A DNA stretch of 64,000 nucleotides from Azolla caroliniana (GCA_043228905.1 JBHGNT010000155.1:1-64000); one strand, 5' to 3'. Counted from the stretch's first letter, positions 1 to 11,083 are shown. Program-made: numbers and translations. The notes: generated by a model not told the origin, from the sequence alone.

Positions 1-1
1 A

Positions 2-652
2 AAAAGTCCCTCACATGGACTTCCTAGAATTGCGTGGGAAACAAGCAAAAATATCCAAAAGACGCATAAAAGCAAAATTTTGTGTTCCGGTTGGATGCAA
101 GATATAGAAAAATGGTTTGGTAGATGGGATGCGAGACACTTGCTTCATGATGCATCATTAGATTCCTCTGTAAATGAGGCATTTTTGCAACGCCAATGTA
201 TCATGACATGGGACAAATGTGGAGGCCCACGCTTCACACATTATACTACACATGTTGCACCTAACTACAAAACCATATTCTTTGCGGAACGGGGAAATCG
301 TACACATCCATACATGTTAGAGCCCATACCGTTATCTGCCATTCGAACCATTGCTTCCATGCGACTTAGCTCACATGCATTGCGATGTGAAACAGGGCGT
401 TGGGGTACAAGTGATGAGAGTGGTCGGCTATGCACACTTTGCCCTAAACAAGTTCGTGAGTCTGAGTATCACACTTTGATACAATGCTCTGCCTTTGATC
501 ATATTCGACCATGCTTTCCACATCTCTTCGATCGAGCCCAATCTTTGAATGAATTCCTCTCACAACCACAATGTGCACTCTCGATTGAAACATTCATTGG
601 TAAAGTTCTTGAACATCAAGAGTCACTACTCACTTTCACACGTATCACGTGA
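2..652 (+). CDS. LINE reverse transcriptase C-terminal part, cut by window edge
   Basis: The reading frame is open from the second base of the window to a TGA, so only the carboxyl end of a non-LTR retrotransposon ORF2 is present. Near its end it has a zinc-knuckle-like motif with spacing C-x2-C-x9-H-x4-C (residues CTLC, later YH and QC). This aligns by eye with the same motif in the LINE at 53.6-56 kb and with a minus-strand relic at 13.1-13.9 kb. The segment around HGLPRIAW and IEKWFGRW recurs in the relic as HGLPHLAW and IRKWFRRW. No catalytic RT motif lies inside the visible part. Identification rests on internal homology with the YADD-bearing copy, so the family is secure but the clade is not. 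Confidence 0.75.
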   Translation, partial: KSPSHGLPRIAWETSKNIQKTHKSKILCSGWMQDIEKWFGRWDARHLLHDASLDSSVNEAFLQRQCIMTWDKCGGPRFTHYTTHVAPNYKTIFFAERGNRTHPYMLEPIPLSAIRTIASMRLSSHALRCETGRWGTSDESGRLCTLCPKQVRESEYHTLIQCSAFDHIRPCFPHLFDRAQSLNEFLSQPQCALSIETFIGKVLEHQESLLTFTRIT

Positions 653-707
653 AATGTAATATTTTTGGTCTCATAGGTCACATTTGACCTCCGAAGACAA
701 TAATATA

Positions 708-739
<32 letters not shown>

Positions 740-747
740 CTCTACAA
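653..747 (+). repeat. LINE 3' UTR and (TCTA)n tail
   Basis: A short 3' untranslated stretch (GGTCTCATAGGTCACATTTG and following) ends in about eight TCTA units. A related sequence, again starting GTCTCATGGG, precedes a pyrimidine microsatellite at the end of the LINE near 56.04-56.1 kb. This LINE family therefore ends in a short tandem repeat rather than poly(A). Confidence 0.65.
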
Positions 748-751
748 GGAT

Positions 752-1243
752 ATGGTGCACTCACACCATACCCCCTTACCATCTTGTGGAATCACCATTC
801 TCTGTGCTCGTAGTCATGGTCTTGAATTCATGAATGGGACTCGAGGATGGCTCGTTAGAGAAAATTGTACGTGCAAATATCCCCCTATTCATCCTATTGA
901 GGATCATGAGCATCTAGCACTATGGCTTGAAGTACACATGGCCATTCGAACAACATTCCTCACAATCGATTACCACACACACATAACTCTATCTACCATG
1001 TATAATGTCTTCGAGTTGGATATATCAAGCCCAACTTCTTATCCACGTATGTGTGCATTGTACTCTTTACTTATGCATAAGATTCTTATCATGAAAATAC
1101 ATAGAGCACTTGTGGTTAAGCTCATTGACAAGCAAAGAAGCATGGCATCAAAGAAGTTAGATGCCACTAATATAGGGAGTGACCTTTTGCTCCCCTTTGG
1201 GCAACCTTACCAACTAGGCTACATCTATGTTGTAATCCACTAA
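752..1243 (+). pseudogene. Probable decayed LINE C-terminal relic
   Basis: A 163-codon open frame with no clear database-type domain. By eye it resembles the LINE carboxyl terminus: an SHGLEF...G..G....R..CTC...EDHEH arrangement matches the SHALRCETGRWG...CTLC...EYH segment just upstream. A YSLLMHKILIM stretch resembles YALFMHRDFVLQ of the minus-strand relic at 13.2 kb. It starts just after the TCTA tail of the first LINE, so it could be an older copy in tandem. The similarity is weak and this may be a chance ORF. Confidence 0.35.
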
Positions 1244-1734
1244 TCAAATTCCATAATAGAAAAATCATACGTAAGGTATTAAACTCGCATTAAATCACCG
1301 TCCCAACTGCATGCCTACCTACAATTTGGAATGAAATCATATCATAACTCAATACGCCTTCACAAAACTAAAATTAACAATAGAAAGGCGATGTGCATGA
1401 CACCACTCCAAACTTGAGATGATACATGCCAAGCTAAAAATTGTAGAGGTTGCATGCCAAGCTAAAAATTGTAGAGGAATGTTGGATAACGAGAATATCT
1501 TGATTCACCTCCCGTGGCAACATTGTTCTTCAAGACATCTGCATCTAAAATGGAGTCTCGTTTCAATCATTATATTGGGTTATGTGAGGTACACAGTTGT
1601 CTTCACTAAGTCATCTTAGCGCATCTCAAAGGGGAAGCTCCCCCATTAACCAAGAACTAAAAAGACATCACATAGGCATACCAAGAAGTAACAATGCTTG
1701 TGTTGAGTGAAGTTTATTTACTTGTGTTCCAGTT
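1244..1734. other. AT-rich spacer, no gene seen
   Basis: No convincing coding region or repeat apart from a short local duplication (ATGCCAAGCTAAAAATTGTAG occurs twice near 1427-1475). It abuts the left LTR of Copia element A. Confidence 0.5.
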
Positions 1735-2024
1735 TGTTAGGAAATATGCGGAATAATGCTCAGCCACAACTTAGTCTTCAATTACTTTGTTGAAAATTAC
1801 AAACACAGAAATGGGAGTGTGGAGATAGATGCACGTATACACAAGAAACCACTGAAAGAGAGTACACAATATGTTTACGTGGAAAACCCTAAATGGGAAA
1901 AACCATGGGAGTCCACAAACCCCAACTATCACTATATCGAGAGGAATACAACAGGTGAACACAGAGGCAACAACCTCTTGCTCATAATCTTTGCCTAGCG
2001 GCAGTTACAACAGAGACTCACTCT

Positions 2025-2064
<40 letters not shown>

Positions 2065-2322
2065 ACGCTCTGTACAACAGTTACACTCATTAACTCTATA
2101 CAAAATAATGACAACACATTGATGCACACAATTACTGTTTGCCCTAGGTCATATTTATACTAATATGACTTTCGGGCTATTTACAAATATAGCCCATGTG
2201 GGCTCTCTGGAACATATTTACATATATGTCCCTTCATCCGGGGAGAGGTTCTCATTGGGCCTTCATCATCCAGTTCTCACTGGGCCTTCATCATCCCATC
2301 CGAAGGGACTGAAATCCTAACA
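1735..2322 (-). repeat. 3' LTR of Copia element A
   Basis: Begins and ends with the TGTTAGGA/TCCTAACA palindromic termini and matches the LTR at 11.9-12.5 kb over most of its length. It contains a long CT/GA dinucleotide run near 2029-2059. Small indels (for example an extra TAATATGAC block near 2160) separate it from its partner, so this is an older insertion than B. Confidence 0.9.
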
Positions 2323-2333
2323 AACTCCCCCTT
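2323..2333 (-). other. Polypurine tract of element A
   Basis: Read on the minus strand this is AAGGGGGAGTT, immediately upstream of the 3' LTR. It is the expected plus-strand primer and equals the tract of element C. Confidence 0.75.
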
Positions 2334-5300
2334 CACTCCGGCATGGGATGCCTCATCAATCTAATCTGCTTCCGACATGCGTCCAGCTTGTCGGGTGTCA
2401 ACACTTTGGACAACATATCTGACTCATTCTCCTCCGTGTGGATCTTCGTCAGCACGAACTCTTGATCTTCAACTCGCTCTCGGATCCAGTGGTACCTACG
2501 CTGGATGTGCTTCATCCTGGATTGATACACCGCGTTCTTCTCAAGGTGGATGGCACTTTGACTGTCGCAATAGAGCCGATATTCCTCTTGCCGGATCCCT
2601 AGCTCTACGATGAAGTCCTTCATCCATAGTATTTCCTTGCCGGATTCCACAGCTGCCATGCACTCCGCTTCCGTGGTTGACAGCGCAACCGTCTTCTGCA
2701 GCCTCGACTGCCACGAAACAGCTCCCCCCATGTATGTCATGACATATCCGGATGTGGACCGGTTGGTATCCACATTAGCTGACATATCTGAATCGGTGAA
2801 ACCGTCGAGTTGGGATTTACCAGAGCCAAATCGGAGACACATACTTGAGGTGCCTTTCAAGTATCGGAGTATCCATTTTACTACGTTCCAGTGCTCCTTG
2901 TCGGGATTGCTCATAAACCGGCTTACCACTCTAAATGCGTATCCGATATCTGGTCGGGTACACACCATTGTGTACATTAAGCTTCCGATGGCAGAGGCAT
3001 ATGGTATCTTCATCATATCCACCTTCTCTGCCTTCGTCTTCGAGCTTTGCTTACCGGATAACCTACAGTTTGCCGGGAATGTCGATTCAACCGGTTTCGC
3101 ATCTAACATGTTGAACCGTTGAAGCACCTTTGTCACGTACTTCTCCTGTGAAAACCACAATTGCTTCGTTGACCAGTCCCGGATGATATGCATCCCCAGT
3201 ATCTGTCTTGCCGGACCCAAGTCTTTCATTGAGAAGGTCCGGTTCAGGGCCTTCTTCAGCATCTGTATCTTGACTTGGTCTCGTCCGACGATCAACATGT
3301 CGTCCACGTACAGTAGGAGTATCAGGAAGTCTCCACCTTCAAACTTCTTCACAAATCACAGTGATCGGCCTGCGTCTTGTGGTACCCTTGATCGGTCATG
3401 AAGGAGTCAAACTTCCGGTACCATTGCCGGGGAGCCTGTTTCAAACCGTAGAGGCTCTTCTTCAACCGGCAAACCAAGTGCTCCTTCCCTTTCTTCACAA
3501 ATCCCTCCGGTTGCTGCATGTAGATCTCCTCTTCGAGGTCGCCATGGAGGAACGCCGTCTTCACGTCTAACTGCTCTACCTCGAGGTCCATGCTCGCCGT
3601 TATGCTCAACACCGTCCGGATGGAAGTCATCTTTACTACCGGGGCAAATATCTCGTCGAAGTCCACTCCCTTCTTCTGTTGGAACCCCTTCACCACAATC
3701 CTGGCTTTGTACCTTGGGGGGTTGTCGGCATCTCCCGGTTTCAACTTGTACACCCACTTATTTCGGAGTGCCCGTTTTCCATTCGGCAACTCCACCAATT
3801 CATACGTGTGGTTCTCATGTAGGGAATCCATCTCGTCCTGCATGGCACTCAACCACTTACGGTTATGGGTGTCCTCCTTTGCTTCTTCGAAGCTTTCCAG
3901 CTCCCCCTCATCGGTCAACAACACGCGCTCTGCATCCGAAAATCTCTGGGGGAGCCTTCTCTCTTTGAGAGGATATCTGCGTCTTTGGTTTCCGGTAACT
4001 GGCTCCTCTATTTGTTCTTCATCCGAAACCGATTCGGGATCTTGGCCAGTTCCGGTTCCTGCTTCCTCTTCTTCTTCTGCCGGTTCGGTGTCCTCTCCGT
4101 AACCGGCCGGTTCTTCGAGTGTCAACCGGCTCTTAGCCAAATAGGTCCGTATCTCATCAAATCGGTCCTTTTCGATCAACTCGGAGTTCATTATCTTCTT
4201 CTCCGACTCCCAGTCTGCAAGAGTCTTGTCCTCCATGAAGATAATATCTCGACTCCGGAAAACCTTCTTGTCGACCGGATCCCACACTCGGTAGCCGAAC
4301 TCATCATCGCCGTATCCGAGGAAAATATGCAAGGCCGGGACTTTGGGTCCAACTTTGCTCTCCGGTCCTTTGCCACATGCACGTAAGTGAGACACCCGAA
4401 AACCTTCATATGCCGGTAAGACACTTCCTTACCAGTCCACACTCTCTGCAGCGTGTCTCCGTCCAAGGCCACTAAGGGTGATTTGTTTATCACGTACGTT
4501 GTTGTCGCCAACGCCTCAGCCCAAAACATCTTGGGTAACTTTGCATGTGCTAGCATACTCCAGACCCTCTCCATTATGGCCCGGTTCATCCTCTCGACCA
4601 GCCCATTGAGTTCCAACGTCTTCAGCATGGTAAATTCGAGCCGGATTCCCTTCAAGCGGCAGTACTCCTCGAACTGCCCCCGGTATTCTCCTCCGTTATC
4701 TGCTCGAACCGCCTTCAGCTTCCGACCGGTTTCTCTTTCCACTCTTGCATGGAGCTCCTTGAAGACGAATAACACTTGATCCTTCGTCTTCAGCAGTGTG
4801 GCCCACAGCTTCTAGTTGTGGTCCTCTATGAACATCACAAAGTATTGCGCTCCGGCATGTGACTTTGTGTTTACTTGACACACATCGGTATGCACCAGCT
4901 CCAGTGGCGCATTATGTCTCATCGGTGGCCTTGATCGGAAGGAGGTCCGGTTTTGCTTACCGGCTAGGCAGTCGGTGCACTTCTCAAGATGCACGTCCTT
5001 CACCGAAATGAGGTTGTCATCGACAAGCCTCCTCATCCCCTTCTCGCTCATGTGACACGGTCTCTTGTGCCACAGCTTACCGGTAGTGTCGAATGCCACG
5101 TTCACGTCTTCTGGGCATAACCGGGCATTCATCAGATACAACGTGTTGACTTTCCGGGTCTGAGCCACTATCAGGCTCCCCTTGCTGAACTTCATGACAC
5201 TGTTCCGGATGCTACCCGTGTAGCCTTTATCATCTAGCCGACCGACTGATATAAGGTTCAGTCGAACCTCCAGAACGTGTCGGACATCCTTCAGCAACAG

Positions 5301-5871
5301 CTTGCATCCAGTTGGTGTTGTCAACCGGGTGTCAACCACACGTCTCTTATGCCGACAATTCAGCATGTACCTTCATTCCCCATCCAGACACAGCCTTGCT
5401 CACCGGCTATGTAGGATGAGAAGCATTTCCGGTCCGGGGTAAGGTGGAACGACGCTCCGGAATCAACAACCCCCGTTGTCTCGTCGCCGGCAAGGTTCAA
5501 CTCACTCTCCTCGGTGATGAGCATCAACTCCTCTTCACTTGCCGCGATTGCCATCGTTCCCTTCCGATCCGGTCCCCTTCAGTCTTTATCGTTCCGGTCC
5601 GGTGACCGCTTCGAATCGGTACTGTCGGTTTCCTTCTCTTTCCAGAAATGCCGACAGTTTTTTTGGAAGTGCCTCGTCTTCCCACAATAGAAGCAAGTGG
5701 GTCTTCCCCTTGACTTTGACCGTGTCCCCGACTTTTCCCGGTTCTAGGGATTACGGTTCCTTTGTCTTCCGCGTTCCGATTCGGTAAGGAGAGCTTTGGA
5801 TTCAGAGCTCATATCCTTGTCTTTACGACGTGCCTCCTCATCTAGCAAGCTCGACTTGACTCTTGCTAGGG
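2333..5871 (-). pseudogene. Copia Gag C-terminus and Pol of element A, disrupted
   Basis: In order along the minus strand: the Gag zinc-knuckle region (about 5.65-5.7 kb), the protease motif DSGASFHLTP (about 5.45 kb), an integrase zinc-finger region with HKRPCHMSEKG, an integrase core with RADNGGEYRGQ and ELNGLVERMNR, RT with YVDDMLIVGRD, and RNase H with TDSDMSANVDTNRSTSGYVM. It is broken at several points. One is a 1-nt deletion near 3350 just before the RT catalytic motif, seen by comparing the GCCGATCACTG region with element C; others are stops around 4.8 and 5.36 kb. It cannot make a full polyprotein. It belongs to the same family as element C. Confidence 0.85.
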
Positions 5872-5876
5872 ATAAT
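5872..5876. repeat. Target-site duplication of element B, left (ATAAT)
   Basis: ATAAT directly precedes TGTTGGAGAC of the left LTR and is repeated directly after the right LTR at 11409-11413. The flanking Gag sequence of element A reads through when B is discounted, as comparison with element C confirms. Confidence 0.95.
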
Positions 5877-5960
5877 TGTTGGAGACAAAGTCGTCTATGC
5901 GGAAGATCAAGAAGCATTCGATTCTGTTCTGTACCTGCGTATGACAGTCTCTCGTTCTTT

Positions 5961-6001
<41 letters not shown>

Positions 6002-6187
6002 CACAAAAGACTTTCTATTCAATAGAAACAATAATACAACACCCAACCTTACAAAAAGGTTACAAGGTCACTATATATAGTGACCGACTTAGGGCAACTA
6101 CCCTTTATGCTAATTACACAAATGGCCCAAACTTGAGCTATACAAAGGGATAGTGTGAATACTTCCATTATACACTTGTATTCGACA
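5877..6187 (-). repeat. 3' LTR of element B
   Basis: 311 bp, ends TGTTGG..CGACA. It includes a GA microsatellite and a palindromic TATA region. It differs from the 5' LTR by an A inside the GA run and a G/T change near the right end. Confidence 0.95.
6066..6085. promoter_or_regulatory. Perfect palindrome containing the LTR TATA box
   Basis: GGTCACTATATATAGTGACC is a 20-bp perfect palindrome in the LTR of element B and recurs at 11287-11306. TATATA at its centre is the likely core promoter. Being symmetrical, it could position polymerase in either direction. Confidence 0.6.
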
Positions 6188-6199
6188 CTCCCCCGTAAT
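6188..6199 (-). other. Polypurine tract of element B
   Basis: On the minus strand this reads ATTACGGGGGAG and lies next to the 3' LTR. The stretch between here and the pol stop is the short 3' untranslated region. Confidence 0.65.
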
Positions 6200-6381
6200 G
6201 GGCGTATACATGGGTTATCTAAGATTACAGGTATAAACCTAGGTTCTCGGACATATCAGTTTTTGTTCGAGTCGGCAGGGTCCGAAGGCAGAAGACCGAA
6301 CTGGTCGGGTCGGAAGAGTTGAAGCCGATCATTAAGGAACTGATGTCGGTTGTCGGAGACCATCCTGTGTTGTGTCCGGCT

Positions 6382-9300
6382 CTAACCGGACTGGTTTGTC
6401 GTTACGCCCATCTGATGCCGAAGGGACCGAAAGCGGTCTGCCGAAAGACACTTGGTCATTCCATCTGCGACATTGTCGGTTGTGGATATTTTCTCTAGAC
6501 CGACTTTCCCTGAAATGACGCAGTCCCGAACGAAGTGATATCGAATGTCGATATGTTTGGAGGCGTTGTGGTGAACCGGATTTTTCGACAAGGCAACAAC
6601 ACCTTGACTGTCGTTGTAGACAACTGGAGCCGAGTCATGGTCGACTTGTCGAAACGTGTGCGCCAGCCGACCGAGCCACAAAGCTTCTTTTGCTGCGTCG
6701 GACGCAGCTACATATTCTGCTTCGGTCGTTGAGGTCGCTGTGCACTCCTGAAGTTTCGACTTCCACGAGATTGCTCCATTGCCGAATTTGAAGCAGTATC
6801 CGGTTGTTGATTTCCGACTGTCTATACAGCCGGCGAAATCCGAGTCGGTGTAACCGACTACGCCTGAGGTTCGGTTCGGACCGAAAAGAATGTCGTGGTC
6901 TTTTGTGCCAGCCAGATATCTGAACACATGCTTGACTGCGTTCCAATGCGATCGGCCAGGATTGTGCATAAATCTGCTAACGACTCCTACGGCATGAGAG
7001 ATATCAGGCCGTGTCGCGACCATCAGGTACATAAGGGAGCCGACTGCCGGTGCATACGGTACCGACTTCATATCTTCCCCCTCCGGACCGGATGTCGGGC
7101 AGTCTCGCTGAGAGAGCCGAAGATTCATGGGGAGCGGGGTTGAAGCAGATTTGGCTGATTGCATGTTGAAGCGTTCCAAGACACGTCCGATATAGTCGGT
7201 CTGAGACAAAAAAAGATGTCGTTTATCGCGATGCCGACTAATCTTCATGCCAAGGATGTGTCGTGCCGGACCGAGGTCCTTCATGGCAAACTTCAACCGC
7301 AGTTGCCGAATGAGATCGGCAAGTTCGCCCGCGTGGCGTCCAGAAATTAGCATGTCGTCCACGTAGATGATGAGGAAGATGGGTGATCCATCTTGAGCTG
7401 TGTTGGTAAAAAGACAATGGTCCTCATCGCTTTTTGAGAAGCCGATCGATTGGATGAAGTCGTCGAACTTCTTGTACCATTGTCGCGGTGCCTGTTTGAG
7501 GCCGTATAGACTCTTCCTGAGTCGGCAGACTAGATGTTCTTGGCCAGTTGCCACGAAGCCTTTTGGCTGCTCCATATAAATTTCCTCGTCAAGATCACCA
7601 TGGAGGAAGGCTGTTTTGACATCTAGCTGAATCAGCTCCAAGTTGTCGGCTGCCACTACGCCGAGTAGAAAACGAAGGGTTGTCATTTTCACCACTGGTG
7701 AAAAAATCTCGTCGAAGTCGACGCCATATTCTTGTCGGAAGCCCTTCGCAACTAATCTGGCCTTGTACTTTGGGGTGGTCGAATCAGACGTCTCTTTTAG
7801 TCGATAAACCCACTTGCAAGGAAGAGCACGTCGGTTCCTAGGTAATTCGACCAGATCCCAAGTCTTGTTTGCCCGAATGGAGTGCATTTCCGACTCCATC
7901 GCCAGATGCCAGGTGGCTGAATCGACAGATGTCGATGCTTCTTCGTAAGACGTCGGTTCGCCGGCGTCGGTGAAGAAAATTCCAGGAGAATACCTCTCCG
8001 GAGGTTGCGACAGTCTCTCGGATCGTCGAGGTATGATTGGACTGGTCGCATCGGGTATCGAGGTCGGATGGTCCGAAAGCGAGTCATTCGGCTGTGCCGA
8101 GTCGGAATTGTCCGAGTCGGTAGTGTAAGGTTCAGCTACCCGTGAAGCTGACCGTGTGTTAAGAGCGGGGCCTTCTTGAAGGGTCGGCACATCGGAAAAT
8201 GTTACCCTTCGGACTTCGATCGGTTTTTCGACTGATGGATTCATAGCCGATTCGTTGAACACAACGTCCGAACTTCGAACGATTTGTCTGCGTTCGGGGT
8301 CCCAGAGTCGGTATCCCATTTCGCCGTCTGATCCATATCCAAGGAAAATGCATTTCCTGGACCGAGGTGCAAGTTTTCGGCGATCATCTTTCGGAATAAG
8401 GGCGTACGCCTCGCATCCGAAGATCCTCAGCTTGTCGTAATTCGGCTTACTGCCGATCCATAGTTCCTGAGGAATTTGAAGTCCTAGAGGTCTACTTGGC
8501 GACATATTGATTATGTGTACTGCCGTGAGTAGAGCCTCTGCCCAGAAGCCATCCGACAGTCCGGAGTGTTGGAGCATGGAAACTATCCGTTCTTGGATTG
8601 TCCGATTCATGCGTTCGGCAATCCCGTTTTGCTCCGGACTGTGTGGTGCCGTAAATTCACGTCGGATGCCGCGTTGTCGGCAGAATTTGACGAATTCTTC
8701 GGATTTGAACTCTCCCCCATTGTCGGTCCGAAAGCATTTCAGTTTTCGGCCGGTTTGATTTTCTACCATAGCGAGCCAATCGGAGAAGATCGAGAAGACA
8801 CGATCTTTGGTGCGAATTGGATAAGCCCACACCTTTCGAGTCGAATCGTCAATAAAACTGACGAAGTAAGAGGCACCGCCAAGAGACTGATGCGGCATTG
8901 GGCCACAGACGTCCGAGTGGACTAAGTCGAGAGGTCTCGTTTCTCTTGGTGCTGATGTCGGGTGTGATGCGGCTGCTTGTTTGCCATACTGGCAATGCTC
9001 GCAGAATTGATGGTCCGAGAAGGAGAGTTTGGGGATGTACCCGGCTCTAGATAGGTGCGTGATGCCGGCCTTGCTGAGGTGTCCTAATCTTCTGTGCCAT
9101 AGTGATGACACAGGAATATCCACCAAAAACAGGTTACCCTCTCTGAGCGTAACATGTAACGGATACAGTGAGTGTATCTTGGGTCCTCTAGCAAGCAGGA
9201 GGTTCCCCCTGTGGAGTGTCCACCCTCCCGAAGAAAAACCGGCACGAATGCCGTCTTCATCTAGTTGTCCGACTGAGATCAATGGCCTTGAGAGCTCGGG

Positions 9301-9537
9301 TACATGTCGGACATTGTGAAGTACAAGTGTAGAGCCACCTGCAAGGTTGAGCTCTATTGTGCCGATTCCGATGATGTCACAGTGTTGCGAGTTACCGACT
9401 CGAACTGAGTCGGAGTGACGGATCGTATATTGCCGAAATTGGGATCGATGAGGAGTCACGTGAAATGACGCGCCCGAATCTAAGAGCCATGTGCTCGATT
9501 CTTCAGTCGTGAGCAGAACTTCTGATCCGACTGGATT
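6382..9537 (-). CDS. pol: Copia Pol polyprotein (PR-IN-RT-RH) of element B
   Basis: An uninterrupted frame of about 1,050 residues downstream of, and in the same frame as, gag, separated from it by a single TAA. Domains in order: aspartic protease (LLDSGASFHVTP), integrase zinc finger (HRRLGHLSKAG, then CEHC), integrase catalytic core (SFIDDST, FRTDNGGEFKS and PEQNGIAERMNR giving the D,D,E set), RT (KTAFLHGDLDEEIYM and YVDDMLISGRH), and RNase H (YTDSDFAGCIDSRKSTTGY, TEAEYVA, HIDIRYHFVRD). Together with gag it makes about 1,340 residues, a normal Copia length. All key residues look intact, so enzymes could be made if the TAA were read through or were a recent point mutation (CAA to TAA is one transition). 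Confidence 0.93.
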   Translation of the reverse strand, partial: NPVGSEVLLTTEESSTWLLDSGASFHVTPHRSQFRQYTIRHSDSVRVGNSQHCDIIGIGTIELNLAGGSTLVLHNVRHVPELSRPLISVGQLDEDGIRAGFSSGGWTLHRGNLLLARGPKIHSLYPLHVTLREGNLFLVDIPVSSLWHRRLGHLSKAGITHLSRAGYIPKLSFSDHQFCEHCQYGKQAAASHPTSAPRETRPLDLVHSDVCGPMPHQSLGGASYFVSFIDDSTRKVWAYPIRTKDRVFSIFSDWLAMVENQTGRKLKCFRTDNGGEFKSEEFVKFCRQRGIRREFTAPHSPEQNGIAERMNRTIQERIVSMLQHSGLSDGFWAEALLTAVHIINMSPSRPLGLQIPQELWIGSKPNYDKLRIFGCEAYALIPKDDRRKLAPRSRKCIFLGYGSDGEMGYRLWDPERRQIVRSSDVVFNESAMNPSVEKPIEVRRVTFSDVPTLQEGPALNTRSASRVAEPYTTDSDNSDSAQPNDSLSDHPTSIPDATSPIIPRRSERLSQPPERYSPGIFFTDAGEPTSYEEASTSVDSATWHLAMESEMHSIRANKTWDLVELPRNRRALPCKWVYRLKETSDSTTPKYKARLVAKGFRQEYGVDFDEIFSPVVKMTTLRFLLGVVAADNLELIQLDVKTAFLHGDLDEEIYMEQPKGFVATGQEHLVCRLRKSLYGLKQAPRQWYKKFDDFIQSIGFSKSDEDHCLFTNTAQDGSPIFLIIYVDDMLISGRHAGELADLIRQLRLKFAMKDLGPARHILGMKISRHRDKRHLFLSQTDYIGRVLERFNMQSAKSASTPLPMNLRLSQRDCPTSGPEGEDMKSVPYAPAVGSLMYLMVATRPDISHAVGVVSRFMHNPGRSHWNAVKHVFRYLAGTKDHDILFGPNRTSGVVGYTDSDFAGCIDSRKSTTGYCFKFGNGAISWKSKLQECTATSTTEAEYVAASDAAKEALWLGRLAHTFRQVDHDSAPVVYNDSQGVVALSKNPVHHNASKHIDIRYHFVRDCVISGKVGLEKISTTDNVADGMTKCLSADRFRSLRHQMGVTTNQSG

Positions 9538-10416
9538 TTAGATTGATAGTATATTCGGGTCGTTTGGTAGTACATCAGCTGAGAAGCTGACGTAATTGAT
9601 CTCCTCATGCCGGCCACTCTTCTTGTCTGATCTCTGAGACTTGTCGTTCTTGTTCTTGAGTGCGCGGCAGTCGGCTTTGATGTGTCCGGGTTTCTTGCAA
9701 TAGTTGCAGATTCGGTTATCCCGTGACTGGCTCCGTCTTCGCTGATTGTTCGGCGGCCGTGAGGAATCTCTTCCTCGTATGTTCGATCGGTCTGTCGAAC
9801 CTTGTACTACGTAAGCGTCGTCTGTTGAGTCTTTGGCGAAAGACTTTCTCCGAGCTGCTTCGGTCAGGATTGCGCTCGTGACTTCGGAGTATTTAACAAC
9901 CGTGGTTGACGCGTTGCACACGGTTGTGACGAAAGTTTCCCATGATGAGGGAAGGCTGCTCATGAGTATCATTGCTCTGAGTTCATCCTCGATTGCCGTC
10001 CCCTGAGATGAGATTTGGGAGCTTATGCTTTCGTACTCATTGAGATGTGCTTGAACCGAATCGGATTCTTTCATCCGCAAGTTGTAGAGGCGCCGGATCA
10101 GAAACATCTTCGTTGCAGCGACCTTCTTTTCGTAGGTGTCCGACAGTGTTTTCCACAGTTCGAATGCTGTCGTACACGATTGCACCGTAAAGTATACCGA
10201 TTCCGATAGGTGCATCCGAATCGTGGCGCGGACGATTCTGTCCAGCTTCTGCCACTCAATTGGTTTGTATCCTTCTGGAGGTTCTTCATTTTCGATGGGA
10301 TCGATTTGCCCCTTGACTATGAGATAGTCCTGCATTTGCTCCTTCCAGAAGTTGAAGTTCGATCCATCGAACTTTCGTAGACTCATTTCTGACGAGCCGG
10401 ATGTTGATGCCATCAA
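9538..10416 (-). CDS. gag: Copia Gag of element B
   Basis: 292 residues from an ATG to TAA. It has the Copia Gag signature KFDGSNFNFWKEQMQDYL near the start, the central LWKTLSDTYE region, and a C-terminal CCHC zinc knuckle CNYCKKPGHIKADC. It forms the virus-like particle and binds genomic RNA. The frame continues directly into protease after the stop, so Gag alone is produced unless termination is bypassed. Copia elements usually encode Gag-Pol as a single ORF, so the stop is either a lesion or a device that sets the Gag:Pol ratio. Confidence 0.92.
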   Translation of the reverse strand: MMASTSGSSEMSLRKFDGSNFNFWKEQMQDYLIVKGQIDPIENEEPPEGYKPIEWQKLDRIVRATIRMHLSESVYFTVQSCTTAFELWKTLSDTYEKKVAATKMFLIRRLYNLRMKESDSVQAHLNEYESISSQISSQGTAIEDELRAMILMSSLPSSWETFVTTVCNASTTVVKYSEVTSAILTEAARRKSFAKDSTDDAYVVQGSTDRSNIRGRDSSRPPNNQRRRSQSRDNRICNYCKKPGHIKADCRALKNKNDKSQRSDKKSGRHEEINYVSFSADVLPNDPNILSI

Positions 10417-11083
10417 ATTCGGTTTCGGTTGACGAAGCTCGGTTCGGAGTTGACTACGAACCTTGTTGGAGTGCAGCCGGTTGGCTCACCCGATATCGTT
10501 CTAGTCGGATTTGAACCCGAGTCGGTTCGGCTTCGGATATATGTATTGTTGAACTTGCTCGAATTGACTCCGGTAACTTGAGGGACAGAACCGACTGGTC
10601 TTCCCGAATGTTGCCGAGTCGGAGTGAGCCCGGTTCGCTTCCGATTATATATGCCAAATGCCGATTGTCTGGACCGATTCTGCTTCGGTTGACTGCAGCG
10701 ACGAGAGAGACGGATCCAACTGATCCTCTCGAATGTCGATCAGCCGGATGAAGCACGAATTGGGGTTGTTGTCTTGAGACCGATCTGCACCGAGTGGTTA
10801 CAATGAGCGGCGAGCAGCGTTTGATGACCTCTTCGGATGCCGTTTAACCGAGTGGAGCACGATCGTGTCAATGTTGCACAAGGGGATTTCACCTCGAGTG
10901 GTTACGATCACAAGGAACGGAGTACAACCGGCTGGCTTACTCCAGGCGAAGATGATCTAACGCGATGAGGTGCAATCCTCGTTTTTCTTCTTCTTCTCTC
11001 TTCTTCGAATGACGCAGGAAACCGAATACTGTGCAGGCTGAGACGACGGCCGACAGCGGATTGAAGGACCGAATACTGTGCAG
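10417..11083 (-). other. Long untranslated leader of element B
   Basis: About 670 nt between the primer site and the Gag ATG with no convincing ORF on the coding strand. It is rich in CCGANTCGG-like and CGGTT words, so it may fold strongly. It probably holds packaging signals, but none is recognisable by eye. Confidence 0.6.

Noticed and set aside
1756-1998. Small ORFs inside the A LTRs (also at 11968-12684)
   Set aside because: They sit within LTR sequence with a (CT)n tract and show no protein conservation beyond the DNA identity of the LTRs.
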